Assembly: GCA_030411725.1 (NCBI GenBank)
Contig: MU839833.1
Span: forward strand, 1,674,001-1,738,000
Reading direction: 5' to 3'
Source: Echria macrotheca
Lineage: Eukaryota; Ascomycota; Sordariomycetes; Sordariales; Schizotheciaceae
DNA: 64,000 nt
Shown here piece by piece: positions 1 to 11,600 of the stretch. The position numbers were made by a program, and so were the translations under genes. The number at the start of each line of letters is the position of its first letter. Positions within the stretch are counted from its first letter, which is position 1. Under the pieces are notes generated by a model. That model ran no database searches. It was not told the DNA's origin and worked only from the letters and a program-made list of their open reading frames with translations.

Positions 1-350
1 AACAATACGATTCACAGCTAGCACCACTGGCTGTGATTGCGGGGAGGGCCACGGACTGCCTTGACATTAGCCCTTGTTCTCACCAGTATTATGGGTCTGC
101 CTCGGCTGCTTGAACTGTGAAGTGGCTGCAAGGTGCTCTGCTGACAATTCCAAAGTTCCCAAGTCCAAGGCCTGTCTGAAAATGTAGTCGTCGGCCGCCG
201 GCTGTTCAGGCGCTCTGTCGGAGCTGGAGACGATAAAGGTATCCCAAGCCGCCAACCGCTTCGCGTTGAAGCCACAATTTCAGAGGATTCGCTAGGAGTC
301 AACTGCTCACGGAAGAAGCCGAACTCCTGGGTTGGTGTTGCAGCAAAACC
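1..350. other. Left edge, upstream of first regulator gene
   Basis: No supported gene. The short reading frames here overlap each other on the minus strand and show no family signature. The last part is presumably promoter and 5' leader of the zinc-cluster gene starting at 351. Confidence 0.5.
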
Positions 351-2161
351 ATGACGCGCAAGGGCTCGAACAAGGTGAAGACGGGGTGCTTCACATGCAA
401 GTAGGTCGCCGATTACACACCATATACTACTGGAGTGAAGCCCCGCTGACGCGAGAACTCTCCAGGAAACGCAAAGTCAAGTGCGACGAGACCAAGCCGC
501 AATGTCTCCGCTGCACTCGGACTGGACGCAAGTGCGATGGCTACAGCCCGCCGGCTCCCGGCAGCTATTCCTGGTCCGAACTGCTCGGGAGACAGCCCGT
601 CGGGAAGGCCCTCACGGTCCGCCGCAACACGAAGGACGGGCGGGCGCTGGAATTCTTCCACCAGGTCGTGGCGCCCGCCTTCTCGCGCTTCCCGGGCGAC
701 GACTTCTGGACGCGCATGGTGGCCCAGGCCAGCCTCCAGGAGCCCGCCGTGCGCCATGCCGTGCTGGCCATCAGCAGCATGTACGAGATGGTCGACGGCG
801 ACGAGCGTGACGTCAACATCCTCGCCAAGCGGGACGGCCGCTTCGCCCTCGCCCAGTACAGCCAGGCGCTCCAGCAGCTGGCACACACGCAGAACGAGAG
901 CATCGTGCTGTTCGTGTGCATCCTGTTCATCTGCATCGAGGCCCTGCAGGGGAACAACGAGGCGGCCCTGACCCACTGCAGGTACGGCATGCAGGTCTTC
1001 AACAACACATTCGCCCAGGGTTCCTCGTGGACCTGCGACTACTTCCGCCCCATCTTCGTCCGTCTGACGGCGTGTCCCTTCTTCTTCGGCGCCTCGTCGA
1101 CCTCGATCCCCATGCCCATGGGGAGCGAGACCGAGGACATGTCGTCGCCCCCGACGAGCTACGACGTGTGCCGCTACCGCGCCGATCTCCTGGTGTCTCG
1201 CTGCATCCGCTTCGTGCGCGAGTTCGAGAGGTTTGAGTCTGAATTCCAGAAGGACGAGGACGTGTCCGAGTACACGCATTTCCACGAGCTCCAGAGCCAG
1301 CTCATCCGCGACGTCCGCCGGTGGCAGCTGCACTATGAAGAATTCGAGGCCGCACACCCGCCTCCGCCGGGTACTCCGGGGCCGTTTCTCCTCTTGAAGA
1401 TGATTGGCATCACCTGCTTCATCTGGGTCTCGACGTGCGCACCGGCCAATGAGATGATCTTTGACGAGTACCTAGACGACTTCCAGAAGATCGCCGACAT
1501 GGCCGGCGAGATTGCCGAGGCCGAGAAGCGGGCCGACGAGGAGGAAAAAAGCAGCGCCAGAGCGAAACCCAAGTTCGTTCTCGAAATGGCTTTCATCCCC
1601 GTCCTCTTTTTCGTCGTTGTCAAGTGCCGCAGACTCGCCACCCGGATCGCCGCCCTCGAGCACATGAAGACGATCTCGCCCGGGCGCGAGAACCTGTGGC
1701 AGAGATCCATCATGTACTCGATGGGCAGGCGGATAATCGAGATGGAGCACGGCATCGATCTGGACGACGCAGACCAAGTCGCGCAGTCACTCGACGTCGT
1801 CCTGCCGAACTCCCGCCGGCTGAGGAACGCGGTCCAGATGACGCCGGATATGGAGACGGGGCAGAACACAAAGGGGATACCGGTTGCGTGTCTCTCGGAT
1901 CATGTGCCGCCCAGCCAGAAGCGCATGGGGAAGATGCCCGTTCGTCCGGACCAAGCAGAGAGAGTCCGGGAAGTTGCGGTAGTAGTCAGTAGTAGCTCTT
2001 CGCGCCCCGTTGACACGAGTCCCGCTGATGACACACGCCCGGTGGAGAACACACCGCCGGTCCTCAGGGATAGCTCCGGCAGGCCGGTTGGAGCCTTCAC
2101 CGGGAGGTCCTGTAAAGGAGGGCCTTCCGACTGCGTGTACAAGTTGCACATGCGCGTTTGA
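351..2161 (+). CDS. Zn2Cys6 fungal-type transcription factor
   Basis: Sequence-specific nuclear regulator, target unknown. Two exons, 351-400 and 466-2161 (581 aa). Removing the 65-nt intron (GTAGGT...CTCCAG) rebuilds an exact zinc cluster at residues 12-40 with spacing C-x2-C-x6-C-x6-C-x2-C-x6-C; reading straight through the intron would lose the first two cysteines, so this start and splice are preferred. The C-terminal two thirds resemble the DUF3468/Fungal_trans_2 ligand-sensing region (stretches such as HCRYGMQVFNN and the PIFVRLTACPFFFGA region). The tail after about residue 490 is low complexity and may be disordered. It lies 360 bp upstream of, and in the same direction as, the xanthine dioxygenase gene; co-location does not prove that it regulates it. 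No gene-specific name is justified. Confidence 0.85.
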
Positions 2162-2290
2162 AACGCTTCTTCTTGTCTAAGCGTACATCTGGCAATTGCA
2201 TCATCTAGTCATCTAGTCAATATGTTTCTCGCGTCTCGGCTTTTCGCTCTCTCGCGTCCACACGACGGTGGTTGAGGGTGTTTTTGCGAG

Positions 2291-2297
2291 AGATAGG
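2291..2297 (+). promoter_or_regulatory. GATA motif (AreA/NIT2-type), distal
   Basis: The sequence AGATAGG matches the HGATAR core bound by the nitrogen regulators AreA/NIT2. It lies about 225 bp upstream of the xanA ATG. Single GATA cores are common by chance; the case rests on its combination with the second GATA site and the TCGG-N6-CCGA element. Confidence 0.35.
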
Positions 2298-2338
2298 GGA
2301 TGTGTGGGGGCCGGGAGTGGCCGCCGACCACCGGTCCG

Positions 2339-2345
2339 TTATCAG
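2339..2345 (-). promoter_or_regulatory. GATA motif (AreA/NIT2-type), proximal
   Basis: TTATCAG on the plus strand reads CTGATAA on the minus strand, a perfect HGATAR. It is 23 bp from the purine-regulator element, the kind of spacing expected where nitrogen derepression and purine induction act together. Function is inferred. Confidence 0.45.
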
Positions 2346-2367
2346 AGGGGGCGAATCCGCACCCGCC

Positions 2368-2381
2368 TCGGGATCCGCCGA
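2368..2381. promoter_or_regulatory. UaY/PPR1-type site TCGG-N6-CCGA upstream of xanA
   Basis: The bases read TCGG-GATCCG-CCGA, an exact match to the palindrome described for the Aspergillus nidulans purine-utilisation activator UaY and its zinc-cluster relative PPR1. It is 140 bp upstream of the xanA ATG and 26 bp from a minus-strand GATA core. UaY controls xanA in A. nidulans, so the site independently supports the enzyme call. Binding in this organism is inferred. Confidence 0.7.
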
Positions 2382-2403
2382 TGGCCAGGCTGCATATCTG
2401 TGG

Positions 2404-2411
2404 TATATAAA
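2404..2411 (+). promoter_or_regulatory. TATA-like box of xanA
   Basis: TATATAAA about 115 bp upstream of the start codon and just downstream of the TCGG-N6-CCGA element; position and sequence fit a core promoter. Confidence 0.5.
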
Positions 2412-2520
2412 ACCGTCATAATGCATCAACGTTCGCTTTCTTGTCTTTCAGAAAACCACCACCAGAACAATCCAAAACCCATTCTGCGTACTTACTTTGA
2501 AACTTCAGACCACACACAAA

Positions 2521-3786
2521 ATGTCTTCTGCTGTCGTGACTCCCCTTTCCGTCCCCGAAGGCTCCAAGGTCAACTTTGGGGCTACCATCTCGGGCGTCGA
2601 CATTGAGAAGCTCACAGGTAAGAGCGCAGAGTGAAACGACCGATACAAAAACAAGGGAGAAGACCCGTCGAATCGGTAACCTCCCAAGGTAAGCTTTTTT
2701 TCGTCTTCTGTCAGTAAAAAAAAAAAAACCACGACTAACCCACGACCAGATGCCGACTTCGACGTCATCCGCGCCGCCCTCTTCGCGCACCAAGTCATCA
2801 TCTTCAAGAACCAAGCCCACGTCTCCCCGCGCGCCCAGTTCGAGCTGACCAACCGCTTCGACCCGACGGCGACGTCCTACGGACACGGCGCAACGCTCGA
2901 CGCCAAGCGTTCGGTCCTGCACCCGGACCTCAAGACGATCCCGCACCAGCCGCAGGTGCAGGTGATCGGCAACGGCTTCGTACCCGAGTATGAAGGTCTG
3001 CAGAACATCACCCTGCGCCACCCGCACCACAAGACCTTTCACGCCACCGCAGTCCCAGAGCAAGACGACCTAAACTTCACCCGCTTCTACCGCTGGCACA
3101 TCGACGCGGCACTATACGGCCTCGCGCCCCCCGTCGTGACGACCCTGCAAGCCGTCCGCGTGCCTCGCGGCCGCCGCCAGACGGTCCGATACGACGACGG
3201 CACCGGCGACGAGCTCTCTGTCCCCCTCGGCACGACGGCCTTCGTGTCCGGGTACACCATGTACGACCTGCTCCCTGCCAAAGACCAGGAATTCGCGCGC
3301 ACCACGCGCGTCGAGTACGCGCCGCATCCCTACATCTGGATGAGCGGCGCGCGGTCACGGTCCGACGGGCTCGGCATGGTGTCCGAAGGGAAAGAAATCC
3401 CGCTGGACCAGCTGCCCGCTATCGAAGACGACAAAATCCAGGTCCTGCCCATGTGCTGGCGGAATCCGGTCGATGGACGGCTGGCCGTGCAGGTCCACCC
3501 GTCTGCTGTGCGGAGGCTGCATCTGGCGGATGGGACGGTGGTCGAGGACCTCGAGACGGTGCGGGAGATGGTGCATCGCGTGCAGAGACCGGGGATTGCG
3601 CCCGACTGTGTGTATGCGCATGACTGGGAGGAGGGGGATTTTGTCCTGTTTCATAACCGGGGCGTGTTGCATTCTGTCGTGGGCGCGTTTGCCGAGGATG
3701 AGGTGCGCTTGTTCAGGCAGTGTAATGTGGCGGCGAGTGAGTTTCCTCTTGGGCCCGAGGTTGCCACTGCTGCTGCTGCTGCTTGA
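2521..3786 (+). CDS. xanA: Alpha-ketoglutarate-dependent xanthine dioxygenase (XanA type)
   Basis: Fe(II)/2-oxoglutarate dioxygenase of the TauD fold, expected to hydroxylate xanthine to uric acid in purine catabolism. Exons 2521-2617 and 2750-3786 give 377 aa, close to the A. nidulans enzyme. The 132-nt intron contains an A12 tract and ends after a GACTAACC branch site. The first two metal ligands sit in the motif RFYRWHIDAALY (H-I-D), the distal histidine is probably in FHNRGVLHSVVGAF, and the 2-oxoglutarate-binding arginine probably follows in DEVRLFRQCN. The segment HPHHKTFHAT is also characteristic of the family as I remember it. The promoter carries a purine-regulator palindrome, two GATA cores and a TATA box. 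Alternative: another TauD-family dioxygenase, less likely given the promoter. Confidence 0.85.
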
Positions 3787-4324
3787 TTTTTGCCTGGGTT
3801 TGGGATTCATCTGGGGGAGAGATGGGCGAAGAGTAGATTGGCTCTGAGGTTTAGATTCTGATTAGAGGGAGTTTGGCGTTCATGGCACAATACATGAGAT
3901 AGATGGTTGAATAGGATGTCGCTCATTATGTACATGACTCTAACGTGCCAGTGTCGGATGTATGTGGCTGCTTGAAGAAGTGCAGGTAAGGATGCTTGAT
4001 TGGGGAAGAGGAGGATGGGCCCTGAGGGCTGGTTAAATACAGTGCCCATGGGTCCTTGCGTGCCTTCCATCTTGACTGGGTGCTCCTGCCTGGCCTAACA
4101 TGTTTGATACAATTCACCTGGGTGCACCTGAGATATCGGATAGCTGCTGGCATTTTCGCCGAGCTACCTGCTAAGTCAGGGGTTGGCCTGGAAATTCTAC
4201 GCGCAGCTTGGTGGCCAGGAAGGCACTTGAATAATATCCAGCTCAGGATTGGTATCAGCCTAGTATGCAACGCGTAAATACAGAACCCTTTTCCCAACTC
4301 ACCTCCGGCATACCATATCCCAAA
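3787..4324. other. Convergent intergenic region xanA / GH125
   Basis: About 540 bp between the two stop codons. Presumably holds both 3' UTRs and polyadenylation signals; no gene or repeat recognised. Confidence 0.5.
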
Positions 4325-6082
4325 TCATAGCTCATACGGCCTCGCGTCTTTAAAGATGAGATGTGGCTTCCGCTTAGCCAGATCCAGTATCGTCTCTGCA
4401 AACACACCATTCGCCCATGCAAACCAACTCCCTGCCACCAAATTAGTATCGGGTCATCATCGATCCAGAAAACTCACTTGTATACGCCGAGGGAAAGTTG
4501 ACATCCACACTCTCATGAATTAAGCCCAGCCCACTCGCCTTGAGGATCAACTGCAGACACTCCTCAATCTCGTCGTCGTCGTCTGTCGTTCGCGCCTGCA
4601 TCAGCAAACTCATTGGCCACGCGTTCTGCAGACCGATATGCGGTCCGCCGATGCCCTTGAACTCCCTGCCTTGCAGATAGTACGGGTTGCTCTCCTTCTC
4701 CAGCAGCATCTTCCTCGTGTTGCGGTATATCGGGTCGTCCTCCTTCACAAAACCCATCAGCGGCAGCGCCAGCAGACTCGGGTAGTTCGCGTCATCCATA
4801 ATCAGCGAGCTGCCGTATCCGTCCACTTCGTAAGCAAACACGTCGCCGTACTTGCGGTGCGGGACGACCCCATACTCCCAGATCCCCTTGGTGATATTGC
4901 GGCTCCAATCCTCCAGCGTCTCGGCTAGGTGGTCATCCGATTTCTTCTCCGTCGACCTGAGAATGGCAGCGGTCCGCTTCAGCTCCGTTGCCATCATGGC
5001 GTTCGCCGGAATGAAGAAGCCAAAGATGGTGGCGTCATCGCTGGGACGGAAGGCCGACCGGATAAGCCCCGTCCCGTTGTTCAGCGGATTGCCAATCCCG
5101 TTCAGATTCAGCGTCTCGGTGCCCGTGTTCGTCCGTCGCTGGAACGTGTACTCATTCGAGAGGAACTGCGAAGTTTCCGGGTCAAACGTGCTCTGGCTCT
5201 GCTCGCCCAAGACACCCAGAAGCGTGTCCAGCGCCCTGTACCACCTCTTGTTCATAAACTTCGTGCTCTTGGTGTGCTCGTAAAAGTCGTTCGCCAGAGC
5301 AAGAAAGTGACCGAGCGAGTCCAGCTCGTACTTGCACTCAAACACGAAAGTCGGCTCAAAGGCGGGGTGAACATTATCATCTTGTCCGTTCAGCGTGACG
5401 GGTAACCCGGATATCGGTGGCGGCTGGAAGGCATTGCAATACGGCGAATCGATCACGTACTCGCTCTGCGTGTTGATGGCGCCTAGGATAAGATTGAAGA
5501 TGCGCGGGTCCTTGGTTGCCAATGCCTGGTACGGACTCAGCTGGTTCGTGCTGTCTCGCAGCCACTCGGCGAGAATGTCTCCTGTGATGATGAATGACTG
5601 AGGACCCTCCCACTCGCCCTCCTCCGTGTTGATCGACCATCGATTTCGCGTTAGTTTCCTGCCCTTTCCATCTTTCCCGTCCGTATGGAACCTAACCGTA
5701 GTGTCTGTCGTCGAAGGGAAGGCATTCTCGAAGAGTCGTGCGAGGTCAGGATCCTTCATGCGCGAGGTGACGTCGCTGATGACCTTCTCGATCGCATTCG
5801 AGTGAAACGTTCGACATCGGCGGTCGGGGCGCTGGAACGGGAGTCCAAGAGGTCCCTTGCTTAGGGGACGACTACGTCGGTCAGCTCATGCCCGCTGCAT
5901 GCAGTGGAAACGTACTGAGGGTATGCGGCATAGTGTGTGTAGTCGGGACATGCGTCGGGGTCGAACTCGTGCGACTCCCCCACCAGTGGCTTCTCGCTGC
6001 CGTCCCAGACGAGATCTGACGCCGCGACCGCCACGAGCACGCGGGAGAGCAAGACGAGGAGCGATGCCTTGCGGAAACCCAT
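4325..6082 (-). CDS. Secreted GH125 exo-alpha-1,6-mannosidase
   Basis: Glycoside hydrolase family 125 (formerly DUF1237), which removes non-reducing alpha-1,6-mannose from fungal N-glycans or mannan. Three exons in coding order: 6082-5916, 5871-4478 and 4431-4325, giving 555 aa. Introns are short (44 and 46 nt) with GTACGT...GTAG and GTGAGT...GCAG ends. The start MGFRKASLLVLLSRVLVAVA looks like a signal peptide, so secretion is likely. Joining exons 1 and 2 creates the family-typical run LPFQRPDRRCRTF, and exon 3 supplies the C-terminus SWFAWANGVFAETILDL. Motifs such as EWLRDSTNQL and GPHIGLQNAWPMSL fit the family. It is convergent with xanA and co-oriented with CDC27. Confidence 0.9.
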
Positions 6083-6666
6083 TGCGCCGGAGACGCGCTG
6101 GAATGGCGAACAAAGTGATCGCAGACGTTCGGCCTGAAATGGCCGCCAGATCAGGACGTCGCAGAAGGCATTTCTGGATACGTTGGGAGCTGGGGGTTGG
6201 CGAAGGTCGCGGCTGGTAAAGGACAAATTCAACTTGGTGTCTGTCCTGATGGAACCGAGATCGCGAGAGGGGCAGGGTTGCACCGGGCTGCTGCAACGGG
6301 GCGGGTGAAAGCTGGTGGTGCAGCCGACCCAGCAGCCGCAAGGGGAATTTCCAGGTTCGCTGCGGAGGATCGACCATTGAACGCCACCAGATTGCGGGGG
6401 CCGGCAGCTAAATCGCGGGGAAGTGGCCCCTTTTCCCGGAGTAATTCGCGGCGATTTCACAAGGGACCATCATGATACCAGGTAGAAGAATAGTTGTCTT
6501 CATTTATCATTAAACACACCAGATCTAGATTACGGAAATTCCTCACGCAAAGCACGTTGGCCATCGTGTGAAGAAACGGAGAGCAGCCCGTCATTCTACC
6601 CCTGACTGTACTATCGCTTGGATAAAAGAGGATGCCCATGGAGGCCAAACTCGTCCATGTTGACGC
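6083..6666. other. Intergenic, promoter of GH125 gene
   Basis: Separates the 3' end of CDC27 from the start of the mannosidase gene, both on the minus strand. GC-rich near the mannosidase start, AT-richer towards CDC27. No gene recognised. Confidence 0.5.
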
Positions 6667-8172
6667 TCATTTTTTCGAGAAAAAGGACATGATGCTTCCC
6701 TGGGCACCTTTTGGCCCGCTCTTCTTCCCCTTGGCGGCAGGCGCCGGTGGAGCCGAGCTCGCCGTCTTGGGCTTGCTGGCAGGGGGCGCCTCATCCTCTG
6801 AGAAGGATTCCCAGCCCGCCTCCTGGATGGTCACTATGTCCTGTTAGCGGAGCCTCATCATGGCGATGGCACACATACCGAGATACCCCTGCTCGTCCAT
6901 GATCTGTTTCTTTCGCATCACCTTTCTCTTGCCGCGTCGCCGACCATCTCCGGATGTAGTCACAACCTCCGCAGGCTCCTCTTTGGCCGGCTCTGGCGCC
7001 GGTGGCTCTTCCTCGGGCTCCGGTTCTGGAGTTGGAGCCTTCTCTTCCTCATCCTCGTCATCGTCCATCTCTTCCATCATCCGCCGTAGCTCTTCTTCGC
7101 GCTCTTTTTTCGTTTTTCGGCCCGCAGTCTGTCGAGGTTTGGGCTGGGGCAACTCCTCGTCGTCCTCACCATCATCTGACATCGGATGCATGCTAGAATC
7201 GTCGCCGCTTGGTGTAGCAGGCTGAGAGGTCTTCTCCTTCCTGATTTTACCCGCAGCAGCCGCCTTTGAAAATGCTTGCATGATGCCCGAATTGGAAGAT
7301 CCACCACGCTTGAGAGCTGGTGGCTTCTTGCTCGGCGCTGACGATGCTTTCTCTGGTGCTGGCGAGGGCTCAGCGTCCTTTGGCTGCTCCTTGCCTTTCA
7401 CAGGTACAGTGCCTGGCTTTGTAGTGACCGGCTTTGCCTCTGGCTTCGTCGGCTTGGATGCTGCCGCTGCTGCAATAGCACCAGCTCCTCTCCGTTCCCT
7501 GCGGCGCACATAGGGGTTGCTGATCGGCGACAGTTTGTTGGCTTCATCCATGTCCAGCCCGAAGCCGGTAATGGCCGGGTCGGCAAGCAAGGCCAAGTCC
7601 TAGTATGATTAGACAGCCATCACGCGATCCGAAGGATAGCTTACCTTGATCGGGCCTGGACCGACACTGTAGACATGAATGGATGAAACCTCGTCATACT
7701 GAGAGAGCACGTCTGTGGCCTGTTAGAACCATAGCTACGGCACCGTGATTGACGTACCCTTGAGCCTGTCCTCCGGAACGAGGGACAAAGTAAAAGTAGG
7801 GATCAATTCATCAACCGACCTGGTTTCCGGCATCGAGCTTGTCATTTCGACATCCCCATCGGTTCCATTTTGCTGGTCTGCATGGTTCTTCACGCCATAT
7901 ACCAGGTAGGTCGCAAAGACAGCACCGGGACGTCTGTCATTCTGGTACTTGTGAAATTCATAAAGCATCCTGAAAGGTTAGCCGAGGCTGAGTGGCCGAT
8001 GCAAAGTCGACATACTGCTTGGCCGTGTTCACATGGACTTTGAGACTGCGACTCAGCAGTCTGTATGTGACCTGCAACGGTTAGACAGGGCGGAAGCGAG
8101 GTATCGACAAAAACTTACCACCTTGTCTTCAGCGATGATACTGTCCGCCAGAAACTTCTTGTAGTCGGCCAT
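6667..8172 (-). CDS. cdc27: DNA polymerase delta subunit 3 (CDC27/POL32)
   Basis: Non-catalytic subunit linking polymerase delta to PCNA during lagging-strand synthesis and repair. Six exons in coding order: 8172-8119, 8071-8016, 7969-7758, 7712-7645, 7599-6879 and 6833-6667, giving 425 aa. The N-terminus (MADYKKFLADSIIAEDKVVT, then RLLSRSLKVHVNTAKQMLYEF) matches the conserved winged-helix region of the family. The middle is long, Ala/Pro/Lys/Glu-rich and probably disordered. The last residues QGSIMSFFSKK form a perfect PCNA-interacting PIP box (Q-x-x-I-x-x-F-F). For the last intron the acceptor ACATAG is chosen because only it restores the frame GYLVTIQEAGWESFS. It diverges from MCD4 over a 496-bp promoter region. 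Orthology is inferred from architecture and termini; the middle is too variable to compare by eye. Confidence 0.88.
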
Positions 8173-8668
8173 GTTGACAGGTTGGATGGCTGACTCTGTT
8201 TCACGATTTCGCCGGTTCGAGTTGAGAAGTGGAAGCGCGTCTCGTCGCGGTTCTGCCACTACACGAGGTCACGTTCAAAGGGACCAGCGGCGATTGGGCA
8301 ATTAAACCCTATTTGCGCAGACCCATTCGGTTGAGTCAGCCAAGCAGCAAGCGATGCAGCGGGGCATTTCCCCAGAGCCAAGCATCTGCAGGAATGCCTT
8401 TGATGGTTGGGTGTCAATTCAACCGGGAAAAAAAGGTGGTCTCGCGCAACTCAAGCATTGTCGCGTCCAGTTTCCGTCTCACTCTCTCTTGGATGTTTTG
8501 AACTGCCGGTATTCCAGCGGCATCTCCATCCGCTCCTTATTCTGCATTATGGATTACGCCCTGCCTCGGTCATTTGTTTCGTCTTGTTGATGCTGAAGTT
8601 TGTGGACAGCTTGCTTTTGCGACAACACCGCTTCGACCCTGCGGCCGACACCCGGCGCATCGAGCATC
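8173..8668. promoter_or_regulatory. Divergent promoter CDC27 / MCD4
   Basis: 496 bp between two start codons. Contains TCGCGT at 8461-8466 (ACGCGA on the minus strand) and GCGCGT at 8235-8240, both similar to ACGCGN elements bound by the MBF cell-cycle factor, plausible for an S-phase gene such as CDC27. CpG-rich hexamers are frequent here, so support is weak. Confidence 0.35.
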
Positions 8669-11600
8669 ATGGGTTCCTTTCCACGCCTTCGCTTCTTGGC
8701 GATCGCCTTGGTTTTTCACTTCGTCTACATATTTTCTATTTTCGACATCTACTTCGTCAGTCCTATCGTCTCGGGCATGCGCTTGTTTGAGATCCCGAGA
8801 CCCGTCACGAACAGAGCGCCTGCGGACCGGTTGGTTTTGTTTGTTGGTATGTGGCCGCCTTTTCTATAGCTTCGTCCACTTACATCTCTAGGGGATGGCC
8901 TACGCGCCGACAAGGCATTGCAGTCCCACCCCGAACCGTACCCGAAGACCGACGATGATCTCACGCCGAGACCGCTCGCGCCGTTCCTGCGATCCAAAAT
9001 CCTGGAAGACGGAACCTTTGGTGTTTCTCACACACGCGTTCCGACCGAGTCTCGGCCCGGTCATGTAGCCCTCATTGCGGGCCTCTACGAGGACGTTTCG
9101 GCGGTGACGACTGGGTGGAAGCTTAACCCGGTCAACTTCGACAGCCTGTTCAACCGAAGTTCGCATACATGGAGCTGGGGGAGTCCCGACATCTTGCCCA
9201 TGTTCGAGCAAGGAGCCGTCCCGGGAAGGGTAGACGCTTTCACATATGGGGCCGAGCTGGAGGATTTTTCTTCCGAGGCGACGGTTCTCGATCTCTGGGT
9301 CTTTGACCATGTCAAGGATTTCTTCGCCGAGGCCGAAAGGAACACAAGCCTACGGGATGCTCTTCACCAGCAAAAAATCGTCTTTTTCCTCCACTTGCTC
9401 GGGCTGGACACCACAGGACACTACCACCGACCGTACTCGAAGGAATACTTGCATAACATCAAGGTGGTCGATCAGGGAGTCAAGGAGATTTGCGAGTTGA
9501 TCGAGTCTTTCTATGGCGACGACAGGACGGCGTTTGTGTTTACTGCGGACCACGGGATGAGCGACTACGGGTCGCATGGCGATGGCCATCCCGATAACAC
9601 GAGGACCCCTTTGATTGCGTGGGGCTCAGGGGTTGCCAAGCCCCAGCTGTTCCCGGGCGAGGTTGCGCGCGGCCACGACGAGTACTCGTCCGACTGGAAT
9701 TTGGATCATGTCCGAAGACACGATGTGGCGCAGGCCGATGTTGCTGCGTTGATGTCGTATCTTGTTGGTGTGGAATACCCGGCGAATTCGGTTGGCGAGC
9801 TACCCCTGTCGTATCTCAATGCCGACATCCGCGAGAAAGCCGAGGCCACGCTTGTCAACGCCCAGGGCATTCTCGAGCAGTACCGCGTTAAGGAGGAGAA
9901 CAAGAAGGCTACCGAGCTTCGGTACCGGCCCTATCGGCTATTGAGTGACAAGGGTTTGACACCGGAGCGCCGGGTAGCAGAGATCCGGCAGCTCATCGAC
10001 GCCGGCAACTACGAAGAGGCCATCGAGGAGGCAGCTACGCTCATGAAGATTGGTCTGGACGGGCTGAGGTACCTCCAGACGTATGACTGGCTATTCCTCC
10101 GTGCTTTGATCACGATAGGATATCTTGGATGGATCGCGTATGCTCTCACGACGGTCATTGACCTGCATGTTCTTCACGGATCTATCAAGCCTTCCCGAAC
10201 GCCGGCTGGGAAAGTCGTCTTCTCGTCTATCCTTGTTCTCCTCTACTCGTCATTTGTCATATCCGAGTCCCCCATCACATATTATGCCTACGCTTTCTTC
10301 CCGGTCTTTTTCTGGGAAGGTGTCTACGCGCGCTGGGGCTGTCTGGTGGAAGGACGGAAACACCTTTTCGGTCATATTAAATCCAGCGGCGCCGCAGCCT
10401 CGCTGCTGTTCAACAGCGCCATCTACGTCGCCATCATTGTGTCACTGGTAAGTCGATGTTCCGCGATTTGGACACTCTGCTAACCTATCAGGCCTTGGGA
10501 TACATCTACCGAGAGATTCTGACCGGCCTGTTCATCCTCGGGTCGTTTTGGCCCGCAGCGTATGGCATCTCGTTTCTGCAAAAGCACACGGCTCTCTCCG
10601 TTACGTGGTTCCTGTCATGTGTCGCGATGAGTGCATTTACACTGCTCCCGGCTATGAAGACCGAGGACGTCAACCTTATGTTTGTAACCTTCAATGTTGA
10701 CTGGGGCCAGACTAACGAGATGCAGCATGATCGGTGGAGCACTAATGGTACTTGCGGGTATCCTCTACCTGGTCTTTGAGGATTTCGTCCTCGCCGACTT
10801 CTCATGGCCAGAGAAGCCGACCGCAGCGAATAACTGCGTCTCGCGCGTGCTACTGGGCACCCAGATTGGCCTTATCCTCCTGGCCATGATCGTTACGCGC
10901 TCTAGCGCCCTCTCGCTCCAGGCGAAACTGGGCCTTCCTCCCGGCAACCAGATTCTGGGCTGGTTTGTCCTGGGTAAGTTTCACGGCACCTTTTTAAAGT
11001 ATAGATGCTAATATCCGCAGTTGCGTCGCTCCTGATGCCCCTGGCATACCGGCTGCAACCTAGCAGCCACTACATGCACAGGCTGGTTGTCATCTTCCTT
11101 ACCTGTGCGCCGACCTTCGTGATCCTCACCATCTCCTATGAGGGTCTCTTTTATGTGGCGTTCTCGTCCCTCCTTGTCTGCTGGGTCCGATTAGAGCATG
11201 CTGTCTACCGGTTTTCGTTGGCTTCACGCACGAGCCACAGGACCAACGGATCTACGTCGAAGGCGGAACGGGACGCAGTTTCGCCATATCGCCCCCTTTT
11301 GCTACATGATGCCCGAGTAGCTCTCTTCTTCTTCGTGCTCCTACAGTCGGCATTTTTCAGCACGGGCAACGTCGCCTCGGTGTCGTCGTTCAGCTTGGAG
11401 AGTGTAGTCCGGCTTATACCCGTTTTCGACCCGTTCTCGCAGGGTGCCATGCTGATACTGAAGCTCATGATTCCGTTTGCCCTCATCTCGGCCAACTTGG
11501 GTATTTTGAATAAGCGGCTAGGCGTGGCACCCTCGGCGTTACTGATGGTGGTCATGGCGATTAGCGACATCTTGACGCTCTACTTCTTCTGGGTGGTCAA

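Noticed and set aside
413..1357. 314-aa open frame antisense to the first zinc-cluster gene
   Set aside because: Codon-position shadow of a GC-rich coding exon; His/Arg/Val-rich without any motif.
2366..2371. CCTCGG (FarA core) in the xanA promoter
   Set aside because: It is contained in the TCGG-N6-CCGA purine-regulator element, and single hexamers occur often by chance.
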